In this document: positions 1 through 10,341 of the stretch, piece after piece | Layout of the letters: each line of letters begins with the position of its first letter | Numbering within the stretch: position 1 is the stretch's first letter | Source of the DNA: Cephalotus follicularis | Lineage: Eukaryota; Streptophyta; Magnoliopsida; Oxalidales; Cephalotaceae | NCBI GenBank assembly: GCA_001972305.1 | Contig: BDDD01000432.1 | Span: 779,069 to 843,068, forward strand | DNA length: 64,000 nucleotides | Reading direction: 5' to 3' | Notes under the pieces: model-generated | Seen by the model: the letters and a program-made list of their open reading frames with translations, nothing else | Database searches by the model: none | Told to the model about the DNA's origin: nothing | Made by a program: the position numbers and the translations under genes

Positions 1-172
1 TCGGGCATTACTTGTGTGGTGGTCTCCCCGGGCATTGCTTGTGTGATGGATGCTAGTGTGACGGTCTTCTCGGGCATCGCTTTTGTGATGGTCTCCTCAG
101 GCATTGCTAGTGTAGTGGTCTCCCCGAGCATTGGTTGTGTGGTGGTCTCCTTGGGCGTTGACTGAGCGAAGT
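1..172 (+). repeat. Degenerate ~28-bp tandem repeat
   Basis: Five to six imperfect units around GGGCATTGCTTGTGTGGTGG and TCTCC, spaced mostly 27-29 bp with one longer unit of about 41 bp. The array probably continues left of the window. Confidence 0.7.
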
Positions 173-479
173 GGCTTCTCTGGTGTTTCGTTGAAGATGC
201 CTTCTTGGGCGTGAATCTCCTCGGGCTACCTGGTTTGGTGCTGGGAGTGGGTTGGCATCTGTGGATGGTTTGATATCCGTGGATGGGCTGTTGTTCCGTG
301 GATGGTCTGGTACTCTGTTGTGGGCAGGTGTGCGTGGCTTCTCTACGGGCAGGTAGTGGAATGGTTGTGGCATTCTACATCTTGCTGTTGTGGATGATGC
401 CTGAAGGTAGACATGCCAAACTTGACATTGCAGGGGTGCGTACCCTTGAAGTGCCGAGCTCCTGGGCAGACAGTGCTTG

Positions 480-830
480 TGGTCTGGCTTGTTGTTTGGT
501 ACCTTGCAGAGGTTGTGGTCTGGATTGTTTTCTGGCACCTTGTAAAGGTTGCGGTCTGGCTTTTTTCTGGTACCTGCAGAGGTTATGGTCTGGCTTGTTG
601 CCCGACACCTTTCAGAGGTTGTGGTCTGGCTTGTTGTCCGGCACCTTGCAGAGGTTGTGGTCTGGCTTGTTGTCTGGAACCTTGCAGAGGTTATGGTCTG
701 GCTTGTTGTCCGGCACATTGCAGTACTTGTGGTCTGGCGTTGTGATCTAACATGTTGCAGAGGTCATCATCTGACATGTTGCAGAGGTCCTCGTCTGGCA
801 TATTGCAGAGGTGGTGATCACGGGTCCAGA
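480..830 (+). repeat. 36-bp minisatellite
   Basis: About eight units of roughly 36 bp beginning GGTCTGGCTTGTTGTC and ending CTTGCAGAGGTTGT run from 480 to about 750. Shorter, diverged units (CATGTTGCAGAGGTC...) follow to about 830. The unit length keeps a frame open for repeated 12-residue peptides, which explains the apparent ORFs on both strands. Confidence 0.85.
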
Positions 831-877
831 GTAGAGGGTCTGTGGAGGATGTGTTTCCTCTGACCTTAGACCAAGGT

Positions 878-1041
878 GTTAAGTGATCACGTGTAGAACA
901 CGAGGGTGCTCTCCTCGGGTCTAAGTGATACGGTGCGTGTTGGTGTCTTGGAAGACAATGTTAAGTGATCATATGTAAAACATATGGGTGCCCTCCTCGG
1001 GTCTAAGTGATACGGTACGTGTTGGTGTTTTGGAAGGCAGT
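878..1041 (+). repeat. 82-bp tandem duplication with a hairpin
   Basis: Two adjacent 82-bp copies (878-959 and 960-1041) share TCCTCGGGTCTAAGTGATAC. Each begins GTTAAGTGATC followed by a small inverted repeat. In copy 1 the arms are CGTGT and ACACG around AGA. In copy 2 they are CATATGT and ACATATG around AAA. Both arms have changed together. Confidence 0.8.
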
Positions 1042-1634
1042 GTTAAGGATTTAATGAAACGGTGAGTTGGGGCTCTCCACTCGTTGAAGTCCTCTTCTCC
1101 TTTTATAATACATCCTTGGGGTGGTATCCTCGGGTTTTGCTGAGTAGTGGCTTCTGGTTGGCATAGCTCCCTTGAATGAATTAAGTATGGTGCGGCTTCT
1201 CTGCTATGTATGGCCTTCGTGGCTATCCTTTCATTCTCAGTATTTTCTAAGCTATGTAACCCTGCATGTAATGAACTTTATACTAGTGGAACCTCGTGGA
1301 TGATTGAGGAAGTGGACGCAGGCATTTTCTGTGCCGAATCACTATAAAATGACTGTCTCATTCTACTATTTCTTTTATCATGTATGTGTGAATGCGTGAA
1401 TGTTATGTGCAAGTTGTTGTAGGTCTGGTCCTCTGCCGTGGAGGAATAGGATAGGCAAGACCTTGGCGCGTGGTGCCAGTCCACTGCAGTGGGTAGCCGA
1501 TGTGCAGGTGGACGTCCAGTCCTCTGCTCTCGTGATGTGCTGGGAAGAAGAAAAAAATGAAAGAGAAGATGAGAGAAGGAAATGTATATGACCAGTTTGT
1601 GCCATGGGTTATGGTTAAAGTCATCCCAGTTTCT

Positions 1635-1669
1635 TGTAACGGCTCGGGTTTCAGGATCGGGTCATTACA
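1635..1669. mobile_element. 35-bp collapsed LTR remnant
   Basis: The segment begins TGTAACGGCTCGGG and ends GGGTCATTACA, which are the start and end signatures of the gypsy LTRs elsewhere in this window (for example TGTAATGATCCG... and ...GGGGCGTTACA). Nothing lies between. I infer an LTR reduced to its two termini by deletion. No clear target duplication flanks it. Confidence 0.4.
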
Positions 1670-1941
1670 CTCCATCTCCTAGATCTTAGAGGCCTTTCTT
1701 CCATAGCCTTCAGCCTATCCCGAAGCTTTATATTATAGCGAACAACAAGATCTTTCTCCCTCGTCTCCTTGGCCAGAGCTTCCAAAGCATGCCTCTTCTC
1801 CTGCATAACGGACACTTAGGCCCCGAGAACCTCTACTAGGTGAGCTTGGGCTGAGCGAGCCGTATGCTTGAGCTCTGCGACCTTCTCCCAAAGCTGATTA
1901 ATGAGTTCGTGGTCAGCCTTGGAGTTCTCTATCATTATATG
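1670..1941 (-). pseudogene. Coiled-coil fragment of a decayed gag-like ORF
   Basis: Read on the minus strand from 1941 down, this gives a helical, charged stretch (ENSKADHELINQLWEKVAEL, then one stop, then KRHALEALAKETREKD and NIKLRDRLKAMEERP). Long coiled coils of this kind follow the N-terminal domain in plant 'putative gypsy type transposon' proteins (Transposase_28-like). It is the continuation of the minus-strand ORF at 17771-19365, separated from it by the solo LTR at 1942-17770. At least one in-frame stop shows it is not functional. Family assignment is inferred from layout and style of sequence. Confidence 0.5.
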
Positions 1942-3179
1942 TGTAATATCCCATTTTTTCGTATAGAATTTTCGGGCTTTTCGTGTTTCGTGTGGGCTGT
2001 CGATTTTTTTTCGGTTTGTGGACTGCCCATTTTTCGGTTTGTTTTGCTTTTGGCTAGGCTAAGCGGGTTTTGGCCTTAGCCTAGTGGGTTTTGATATTAT
2101 GTCTATGAATAAATAAAATAGTTTTGGCTTTTTATTTACTTGTTAAAAACCTTTCCAGCATTTTTGAATAACAAAAACCCTATTTTATAAATTTGTTTTC
2201 TCTCCCTCTCCCCCTCCATCTCTCTCCCCACCACTCTCTCTCTCTCCCGCCTCTACTGCTGTCACCGGTGTTGGTGTCGATATGGCGCCAGCGAAGGCAC
2301 TGATCGAACCCCCACAACATCTTGAGTCCACCGAACCCAACCCCTGCACCGGCCAACGGCTCCACCAGTGTGTGCAACGTCTTCTCTCTCCCGCATCTGT
2401 TTGGCATCGATTCTTCCGCTCCGGTGATCGGCACGACAAGCCAAGGACATATTTTGCATCCTGGCGTCGAGAGGAAGCGAACCCAACCAGCTTCGACCCT
2501 TGGCGACGCCAGAAAAGCAGATCGGCGCAAAGTCCAACCGCGGTCAAGTGTCTTCGTTCCGGTCAAACGCGGCGGTTTCTTTTTAAACGCGCCCTGGATA
2601 TGTGATCCCTGGCCTCAAACGCTCCAGATTGGACCCTTAGTGCGTCTGACCAGCGACGCGTGACAGACACGCGCTGGCAAGCCGCGGCGCGTGGGCCCAC
2701 GAGCGGCATTCTCCGATGACATTTTTTTGGACAGTTTCTGACTCCGTTCTCCACGTAGGTGTGATCCGCTCTATTTCCGCGATGTGATTATGGCTCTGTT
2801 ATCCGTTCCATCTACTTTCGGTAAACTCTGAACCGTACTTTGTTAAATTCTGTTTTCGGTTGAATTATGTATTTATATAATTTGTTTTACGATATTATGA
2901 GCTGAACTAGTATTATGATTCGAAATTGGATGAATTGGACAAATTGGACTTACCTTAGTGAATTCGAATATATGTTTAGATGAGACTTCTGCGAATTGGA
3001 TGTATTAAACCTATTGATATCTTATATGGTCATGATTAGTGTACAATGACCCATGAGTTGAGGTCTGATTTTATTTCAAGTCCTTATGAGAAAGATTTTA
3101 TTTCTCTTAGATATTTGCAACAACCGATGAGTAGTCTAGAGAAGTCTCGATATATATATTCTTGAGGTTATTTTGGTGA

Positions 3180-3860
3180 TCGCATGAGGTACAGATGCTT
3201 TCGTTCTTTGGCTATCTTCCCCTGATTTTATTAGAATAAATTCAGTTTTTCTCTTATGAATTAAATATGGATTTTTGGTTCTTGGTTATATCTGAATCGA
3301 TCTGTTTGTTGAAATGTACGGATTTTCTAGTCTTTGGCTATCTGATTTTATTGGAACTGTCCCGTTTGACCTTTATGATTAAAGTATGGATGTCCTTCTT
3401 TCTTGGCTATCCTTCTGATTTTATTTGAAATAATTTCAGATTCTGTATTTGGTATGGATTCCCTTTCCTTGGTTTATCTATCAGTTTTATTGAAATGAAC
3501 TTGGAATATGTTAATAAAGTACAGATTTCTTCGTCTTGGATTATCATCTTCTGTTTGGGTTTTAATAAATTTAGTTCCCATTTTGGAAGTACGGATTCTA
3601 TCGTTCTTTGGCTATCTGATTTTATTGAAACAATTCAGTTTCACTTTTATGATTAATGTACGGATTGTTCTGTCGTTCTTGGATACTCCCTTCGATTTTA
3701 TTTGAATAAAGTCAATTTTACTGTTTAATGATTATGTACGGATAACTCTTTCCTTGACAACCTCCCTTGTTGGTTTTACTAAAATGAGGGTTACTTTGCT
3801 TTAAAGAATAAAGTACGAATTTTCGTACCTTGATAAACTCTTACTGATTCAGTTCTGTTT
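3180..3860 (+). repeat. Degenerate ~75-85-bp tandem repeat inside solo LTR S1
   Basis: About eight to nine diverged units each contain GTACGGATT, a TCTTGGCTATC block, CTGATTTTATT and AATTCAGTTT. No coding signal is present. Confidence 0.7.
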
Positions 3861-4639
3861 TGAGAATAAATACAGATTCTTTGTTTTGGTTATCATGCGG
3901 TTTTATGAATATGTCCTTTTCAAATTATGAACTCCGTTTTGTTTGGATTTTGAAATGAAGTCAGTTAATATTTATTGAATAATTTTTCTGGCTTAATGGA
4001 TTCAGCTGTGTTATGTTTACGAAATGCTATGCAAATGTCTCTTTATTGTGTAAATAAAAGAGTTGCATTTTGATTATGAAAGTATGTGTGAAACTATATC
4101 GTTTGTGAACGATTTATGATTATGATTGGCAAACCTTTCTATGAATTTTAAAATGATTTGATGAAATCAAAGTTTTTGAAATGGTGAAATACTGAGCTTT
4201 TTATAACCACCTATGGGGGTACCATAGGCATGCTGTGAGCCTGGCACGGGGGCATGACACTTTCCGTAACGTGTGATTAGTTTACGGCGTCTCTCTGGGA
4301 TATCCTTGGATAGGATTTGTGATAGAGGCGTATGGATCGATCATAGTTATATGTTTTGGGATATGTTATGATATGGGAATTGTATGTGTAGTGCCGTACA
4401 CTGCAATTCTATTTGGCAATGTGGAATTAGCTACTCCCTTGCTACTATGTGTTTCTGATATGTTATGGGTTTTGGTGCTCAGTTATGGAACCTATGTTTT
4501 GGAAAGGTATGCTTTATGTTTTCAAAGCTATGAACTTGGTTATATGTTTTGCTATGGGCGTTTACAAAGCATGTTTTAAACTATTTTTATTGCTTAAGAT
4601 TTCTGTTTTGAGTTAACTTTGAAATCTTACTGCTTTTAA

Positions 4640-5040
4640 ATTATCGTTTATCATTTACTGCTTTGTTTTGTTCCGTAATCTGTTTGTTCCGTACTATTCA
4701 GAAACTGTTTTCTTTTGTTCTGTAAACTGTTCTTTCCTGTTTCGTAAAGTGTTTCGTTTCGTAAAAGGTTTCGTATCGTATTGAGTTTGTTTCAGATACT
4801 GTATCGAGCATGATATTGTTATTTCAGATACTGTTTCGTTTTGGTAAACTGTTTTGTTTCGGATACAATTTTGTTTCATTCTGTTATGATTCGTAACTGA
4901 TCTGTTATGATTCGTAACTGTTCTGTTTTGTTTCGTAGTTGTTCTGTTTTGATTCGTATTTGTTTTGATTCGTATTTATGTTGTTTCGTAATTGATTTGT
5001 TTCATAAACTGCTCGTAAACTGTTTTATGATTCTATATCC
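4640..5040 (+). repeat. Short-period repeats of TTTCGTAACTGTTCTG type
   Basis: A series of 20-25-bp imperfect units (GTTTCGTAA, CTGTTCTG, GATTCGTAACTG) makes a low-complexity block. It explains the minus-strand open frame at 4694-4879. Confidence 0.65.
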
Positions 5041-5527
5041 GTACTAAGGTTTGCTCAGTCGCGTTTTGTTTTCCATGCGGCAGGTTTTCAGGGACAGCAT
5101 GGGCAAGTGTGATGAGAGAGTTACCCTATGTCAGAGGATCATCTAGGAGTTTGATCTGGTTATGTTTTTAGTAGTGTTATGGTCGTGTATAGGCCAGTTA
5201 TCTAAACAGTATTGTGATTTTTGGATTATGACATTTTGGTTTATGACAAAGTTTTCAGATTATGTTTCAGATTCAGTTATGTTCCATGATTATACATGTT
5301 TTCAGATATTTAGAACTACCACGTATTGATGATGATTAAGATTAAGATCTTTGATATGTTTTTTGTTGGCTTTTTGCCATCCCTTTAATTGTGTTAAAGA
5401 TTATGTTTCGATGATTAACAAACAAGTAACAATCAAGAAATACTTATATGCATGTTTTGATATTCATATACTCACTTGGTTGTAATGCTGAAAGTGTTGC
5501 AAAGGAATTAAATTGCAGAAACAGGCA

Positions 5528-5896
5528 ATCCAGCCGACTGCCATGACAAACCAGCCGACTGCCAAGGCATACAGTCGACTGCCCAAGTATGAACAGCCGA
5601 TTGGACCTTCAAACAAACCCAGAATCTGCAGGTGCACTCTAGCCAGCCGACTGCCTCAGGGCTCCAGTCGACTGCCTTGACAAACCAGTCGACTGCCAAG
5701 GCTTTCCAGTCGACTGCCAAGAGGTGCACATTTCAACCAGTAGCTTCTGAAATCGAATTTCTAGCTCAGACAACCGACTGGAACAGAGCATCAGTCAACT
5801 GCCCAGGCATCCAGCCGACTGCCACTTCTCCAACAGCTATAATTACAAATGCACAACATTTCTCCAGCCGATTGCAAGGATAATCCAGCGGACTGG
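5528..5896 (+). promoter_or_regulatory. Array of the palindrome CAGTCGACTG / CAGCCGACTG
   Basis: About 13 copies of a 10-bp motif, perfect palindrome CAGTCGACTG or one-base variants, mostly followed by CC or GG, are spaced 15-45 bp apart. The array ends about 43 bp before TATAAAA (5939-5945). The same array is in the 3' LTR (about 16743-17130), in inverted copy B (7600-8000) and in the LTR of A2. Palindromes in Sirevirus LTRs are known as a class; this particular motif I only see here. A role as transcription-factor or methylation target is inference. Confidence 0.8.
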
Positions 5897-5938
5897 ATTT
5901 GGTCTGAATGCCTAAAAATAGATCCATTGGAGGATCTC

Positions 5939-5945
5939 TATAAAA
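5939..5945 (+). promoter_or_regulatory. TATA box of the copia A 5' LTR
   Basis: TATAAAA follows AGGATCTC and lies just after the palindrome array. The equivalent in the 3' LTR is 17175-17181, and TATAAGA at 12770-12776 occupies the same place in the A2 3' LTR. Confidence 0.7.
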
Positions 5946-6462
5946 GGAAGAATGTGGTATTTTTACAATATATACATATCAAGAGATAACAAGCAAATAC
6001 ACATTCCTTCCAAGCAACACTAGAGCTATTCTACATCTTTCAAATCAATATCCAAAGCTTACACTAAGCTATTATTTTCATATCCAACCTTTGAGAGGTT
6101 ATTGTAAACACAACACAATTCACTTTTATCATTCTTTGTAATAGAGGGGAGTGAACCCTTGTAAGGTGTTTCATTGATTTATACCCGGAACTCAAATCAA
6201 TTGTAAGGTGGTTTGTTTGATTTGCACCCGGAAGCCGAAAATCAAAGGTTACTAGTGGTACCTAGTGGAAACTCAAGGGACTCTTGAGAAAGTGGACGTA
6301 GGCATGGATTTGCCAAACCACTATAAATTTGTTTGCACACTCTCTATCCCTTAACTCTTTATTTATTTGTTCTTGTGTGATGGTTTATATTCATTGCTAA
6401 ACTTGTATTTTCCGCATACATATTAATTTGTTGTTTAAGGTTGCCATACATTTCCTTTCAAT

Positions 6463-6476
6463 TGGTATCAGAGCGG
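6463..6476 (+). other. Primer binding site of copia A (tRNA-iMet)
   Basis: TGGTATCAGAGCGG starts two bases after the LTR end. It matches the site complementary to the 3' end of plant initiator methionine tRNA used by most copia and many gypsy elements. Confidence 0.85.
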
Positions 6477-6515
6477 TTATCTCATTATTCTTAATTGTTA
6501 GAGATATAAAGATCC

Positions 6516-7037
6516 ATGGCAAACCAAATGAACCTAAACATAGGATTAGAAGGATCATCCATTACTAGACCTCCATTTTTTTTATAGAAACAACTATAGT
6601 TTTTGGAAGACTAGAATGACCATATTTCTACAATCCATTGACTATCAATTGTGGCATATAATTGTTAATGGTCCTAGGATGCCCACTAGAACAATAAATG
6701 GAGTAGTCTCTCCTAAACCCGAAAATGAATATAATGACAATGATTTTAGGATGCTCCAATTAAATTCTAAGGCCAAACATGTTTTATTTTGTGCCGTTGG
6801 CCCGAATGAATTTAATCGGATATCGTCTTGTGATTCGGCTAAAGAGATGTGGGATTTGTTAGAAGTCACATGCGAAGGTACAAATCAAGTAAAAGAATTG
6901 AAAATAAGCATGCTTGTACATGAATATGAATTGTTTATAATGCATGATAATGAGAGTATTAGTGATATGTTTACTCGCTTTACTACCATTATTAATTCCC
7001 TTAAGAATCTTGGCAAATCATATTCTAACCAAGAAAT
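6516..7037 (+). pseudogene. Copia A gag, N-terminal part
   Basis: The gag start is ATG at 6516 (MANQMNLNIGLEGSSITRPP). Inverted element B carries the same start with GATGGAAAC where A has an extra base in a T run (about 6576-6584). This frameshifts A, and the frame reopens at 6616. The next ~140 residues match the UBN2-type copia gag fold (YQLWHIIVNG, AKEMWDLLEVTCEGTNQVK, SISDMFTRFTTIINSLKNLG). Gag forms the virus-like particle that packages element RNA. The frame ends at 7037, exactly where inverted LTR B begins, and the C-terminal part reappears at 13158-13386. Not functional. Confidence 0.85.
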
Positions 7038-8154
7038 TGAAAGGAAATATATGGCAACCTTAAACAACAAATTAATATGTATGCGGAAAATACAAGTTTA
7101 GCAATGAATATAAACAATCGCACAAGAACAAATAAATAACGAGTTAAGGGATAGAGAGTGGGCAAACAAATTTATAGTGGTTCGGCAAATCCGTGCCTAC
7201 GTCCACTTTCTCAAGAGTCCCTTGAGTTTCCACTAGGTACCACTAGTAACCTTTGATTTTCGGCTTACGGGTGCAAATCAAACAAACCACCTTACAATTT
7301 ATTTGAGTTCCGGGTGTAAATCAATGAAACACCTTACAAGGGTTCACTCCCCTGTATTACAAACAATGATAAAAGTGAATTGTGTTGTGTTTACAATAAC
7401 CTCTCAAAGGTTGGATATGAAAATAATAGCTTAGTGTAAGCTTTGGATATTGATTTGAAAGATGTAGAATAGCTCTAGTGTTGCTTGGAAGGAATGTGTA
7501 TTTGCTTGTTATCTCTTGATATGTATATATTGTAAAAATACCACATTCTTCCTTTTATAGAGATCCTCCAACGGATCTATTTTTAGGCATTCAGACCAAA
7601 TCCAGTCGGCTGGATTTTCCTTGCAGTCGGCTGGAGAAATGTTGTGCATTTGTAATTATCGAAATTGGAGAAGTGGCAGTCGGCTGGATGGACTGGGCAG
7701 TCGACTGAATGCCTGGGCAGTCGACTGATGCTCTGTTCCAGTCGGCTGTCTAAGCTAGAAATTCGATTCCAGAAGCTACTGGTTGAAATGTGCTGCTCTT
7801 GGCAGTCGGCTGGAAAGCCTTGGCAGTCGGCTGGTTTGTCACGGCAGTCGACTGGAGCCCTGAGGCAGTCGGCTGGCTGGAGTGCAACTGCAGATTCTGA
7901 GTTTGTCTGAAGGTCCAGTCGGCTGTTCATACTTGGGCAGTCGACTGTATGCCTTGGCAGTCGGCTGGTTTGTCATGGCAGTCGGCTGGATTGCCTGTTT
8001 CTGCAATTAATTCCTTTGCAACACTTTCAGCATTACAACCAAGTGAGTATATGAATATCAAAACATGCATATAAGTATTTCTTGATTGTTACTTGTTTGT
8101 TAATCATCGAAACATAACCTTTAACACAATTAAAGGGATGGAAAAAAGCCAACA
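7038..8154 (-). repeat. Complete inverted LTR of element B
   Basis: The reverse complement matches the 5' LTR of A over its whole length, including the palindrome array (about 7600-8000), the TATA region and the GGACGTAGGCA block (near 7190). ATCTCCCCCTTTTT at 8155 is the purine tract read in reverse. Confidence 0.88.
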
Positions 8155-8575
8155 ATCTCCCCCTTTTTGATGATTGACAAAACAAGCCTATTATTGCATG
8201 ATTTTGACATTTAACTAACTGAAATTAACTCAACTACAAATTTATCAAGTCTAAGCATTTGTCCAAGTAATTTAGCAACAATTCTCCCCCTTTTTGTACG
8301 CATAGTCTCAAAAGGATAATATAAATGCAATGCATAATGCAAGCAATTTTACCATCAATGCAAATTTATGCAATACCAATAATGCAATACCAATAATCAT
8401 TATATGGTCATTCTAGTCTTCCAAAAACTATAGTTGTTTCCATCAAAAAATGGAGGTCTAGTAATGGATGATCCTTCTAATCCTATGTTTAGGTGCATTT
8501 GGTTTGCCATGGATCTTTATATCTCTAACAATTAAGAATAATGAGATAACCTCTCCGATACCAATTGAAAGGAAA
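8155..8575 (-). other. Internal region of element B (421 bp)
   Basis: Two reversed purine tracts (8155-8168 and about 8283-8296) flank a former 3' untranslated region. About 8405-8520 is the gag start in reverse (MANQMHLNIGL...GNNYSFWKTRMT), and 8555-8575 is the reversed primer site, here with TATCGGAG instead of TATCAGAG. All pol and most of gag are gone. Confidence 0.8.
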
Positions 8576-8607
8576 TGTATGGCAACCTTAAACAACAAAT
8601 TAATATG

Positions 8608-8865
8608 TGTTGGCCTTTGCCAACCCGATTAATTGTTTACCATGAGTTATTTTTATGATTAACAAACATAAATTTCTTGTATGCATAATTCTTTAAGTTA
8701 TAACTGCATTTACTCACTTGATTCTTTGTCCAAAGATGTGCCAAGAATGTTTATGCAGATACAGGAAATTCCAGCCGACTGGAGAGCAATTCCAGCCGAC
8801 TGCATCTTCAACCAAAACCCAGAATCTGCAGAAACAGCACACCAGTCGACTGACACAGGGGTCCA
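8608..8865 (+). repeat. Truncated 5' LTR of A2
   Basis: The first 258 bp match the 3' LTR at 12096 onward (ATTAATTGTTTACCATGAG, then the start of the palindrome array). The match stops after GGGGTCCA, where the 3' LTR continues with GTCGACTG but this copy continues into pol. No promoter TATA remains here. Confidence 0.85.
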
Positions 8866-9939
8866 AAACAAGCACCAAGAGCTTGGTATGAAAGACTTTC
8901 AAAATTTCTCTTGGAAAATGATTTTAAAAGAGGTTTAGTGGATAAAACTCTTTTTGTTAAAACCAAATTTAATGATATTCTTATTGTTCAAATGTATGTA
9001 GATGATATTATATTTGGTTCTACTAACGATTCTCTTTGCGTTGAGTTTGCTAACACTATGCAAGGTGAATTCGAAATGAGTATGATGGGGGAACTCAAGT
9101 ATTTCCTTGGATTTCAAATCCAACAAGGAAATGAGGGGACTTTCATCAACCAATCCAAATACACCAAAGATCTACTCAAAAGATTTGGAATGGAGCACTC
9201 AAAGCCTTGCAAGACACCTATGAGCATTGCGACAAAACTCGACATGGATGAGGATGGTAAAGAGGTAGATCAAAAACTCTATAGAAGCATGATAGGATCT
9301 CTTCTTTACTTAACCGCTAGTAGACCGGATATCATGTTTAGTGTTTGTCTTTGTGCTAGATATCAATCATCACCTAGAGAATCTCACTTAACCGCGGTTA
9401 AGCGAATTTTTAGATATCTTGCATATACACCACTATTAGGATTGTTTTATTCACATGATTCATTGTTTAACTTGCATGCTTATTCCGATGCCGACTATGG
9501 TGGTTGCAAATTGGATAGAAAGAGTACTAGTGGCACTTGCCAATTTCTAGGTAACTCCTTAGTATCTTGGTTTTCCAAGAAACAAAATAGTGTAGCTCTA
9601 TCCACCACCGAAGCCGAATATGTTGCGGCGGGAAGTTGTTGTGCTCAAGTCTTGTGGCTTAAGCAACAACTTTGCGATTTCGGAATTAGCATTAGCAATG
9701 TGTGTATTAAATGTGATAACACTAGTGCTATTAACTTGAGTAAAAATCTCGTTCAACACTCTAAGTCTAAGCACATTGAGATTAGACACCATTTTCTTAG
9801 AGATCATGTTGAAAAGGGAGATATATTTCTTGAATATATTGACACTTTAAATCAAGTTGCAGATATTCTCACAAAGCCGCTGGACAACGAACGTTTCTGC
9901 ACTTTGCGGAGGGAGCTAGGTATGCAAAATCCTTCCTAA
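8866..9939 (+). pseudogene. A2 pol remnant: reverse transcriptase C-part and RNase H
   Basis: The frame is open from the LTR/pol junction (KQAPRAWYERL) to a stop at 9937-9939, about 357 codons. Residues about 30-60 hold the copia reverse-transcriptase active-site motif YVDDIIFGS. RNase H follows, with SDADYGGCKLDRKSTSG, SVALSTTEAEYVAAG and the C-terminal QVADILTKPL. Reverse transcriptase and RNase H together make element cDNA. Protease, integrase and the reverse-transcriptase N-terminus are deleted and there is no start codon of its own, so this is a remnant despite its open frame. The same domains in element C are interrupted. Confidence 0.9.
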
Positions 9940-10341
9940 CTCATTTTAGGCATAATTGTGATGTTTAATTGACTTTGATTGAATTGTTTGAAAAATGTTT
10001 TCAAAAATCATCTTGCATTTAAACATTGAGTTTTCAAACTTAATAACATACATTAGCTCACTTGCATTGGTTGCTATTAGTCCATAATAGTGTACCAAAG
10101 GTTTGCATTTCATTTGAATTGGCAAATTTTATGCACTTCCTTTTCTGCAGAAAACAGCCGACTGGACCATTTGTCCAGTCGACTGATAGCTAATCCAGTC
10201 GACTGCCATTAGTGGCCAGTCGACTGGAAATTCGACAGACAGGGTTGTAAACCCGATTTTTCATCTGCCCTCTTCACTTCTCTCAAACCTTAAAACACCA
10301 AAAACACAACTCTCTCTCGATTTCTTCGACCTGCAACATCT
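9940..10341 (+). promoter_or_regulatory. Leader of the extra ORF with LTR-type palindromes
   Basis: After pol comes AT-rich DNA (TTTCAAAAATCATCTTGC, AACATTGAGTTTTCAA) that also occurs before the extra ORF in A. At about 10150-10227 there are four palindromes of the LTR type (one CAGCCGACTG, three CAGTCGACTG). A TATA-like TTGTAAACC at about 10245 and a pyrimidine-rich leader (CTCTTCACTTCTCTC) precede the ATG at 10342. I infer an internal promoter module. Confidence 0.55.

Larger units (their letters stand above)
1..1634. other. Decayed LTR/UTR-like repetitive DNA without a gene
   Basis: The stretch holds three tandem-repeat blocks (listed separately) and, at about 1270-1420, a block resembling the R-U5 part of the copia A LTR: GAAGTGGACGCAGGCA, a short GGCA...TGCC hairpin, then CACTATAAAA. 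Copia A has the same order at about 6290-6330. I infer a fragment of an LTR or long untranslated region of an old retrotransposon. The open frames across it (for example 283-750 plus) are read-through of 36-bp repeats, whose length is a multiple of three, and are not supported as genes. Confidence 0.5.
5364..6460 (+). repeat. 5' LTR of copia A
   Basis: The LTR is 1097 bp, TG...CA. It holds a palindrome array (5528-5896), TATAAAA at 5939-5945, and a transcribed-side block (about 6280-6330) with GGACGTAGGCA and a GGCA/TGCC hairpin. Its partner at 16579-17696 is slightly longer (1118 bp) and differs by scattered substitutions. Confidence 0.92.

Noticed and set aside
283..750. Open frames of 60-200 codons on both strands over 107-863
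   Set aside because: They translate a 36-bp repeat (a multiple of three), so frames stay open in any direction; no start context or domain.
2262..2754. Overlapping frames of 60-128 codons in a GC-rich block
   Set aside because: All six frames are partly open because of composition; the block lies inside solo LTR S1 and shows no domain.
5528..5896. CRISPR-like look of the regularly repeated CAGYCGACTG motif
   Set aside because: The repeat is only 10 bp, spacers vary from about 5 to 35 bp, and the array sits in LTRs of a plant retrotransposon with TG...CA ends and target duplications.
6461..6480. tRNA gene suggested by TGGTATCAGAGCGG
   Set aside because: It is the retrotransposon primer site complementary to a tRNA 3' end; no cloverleaf or internal promoter boxes are nearby.
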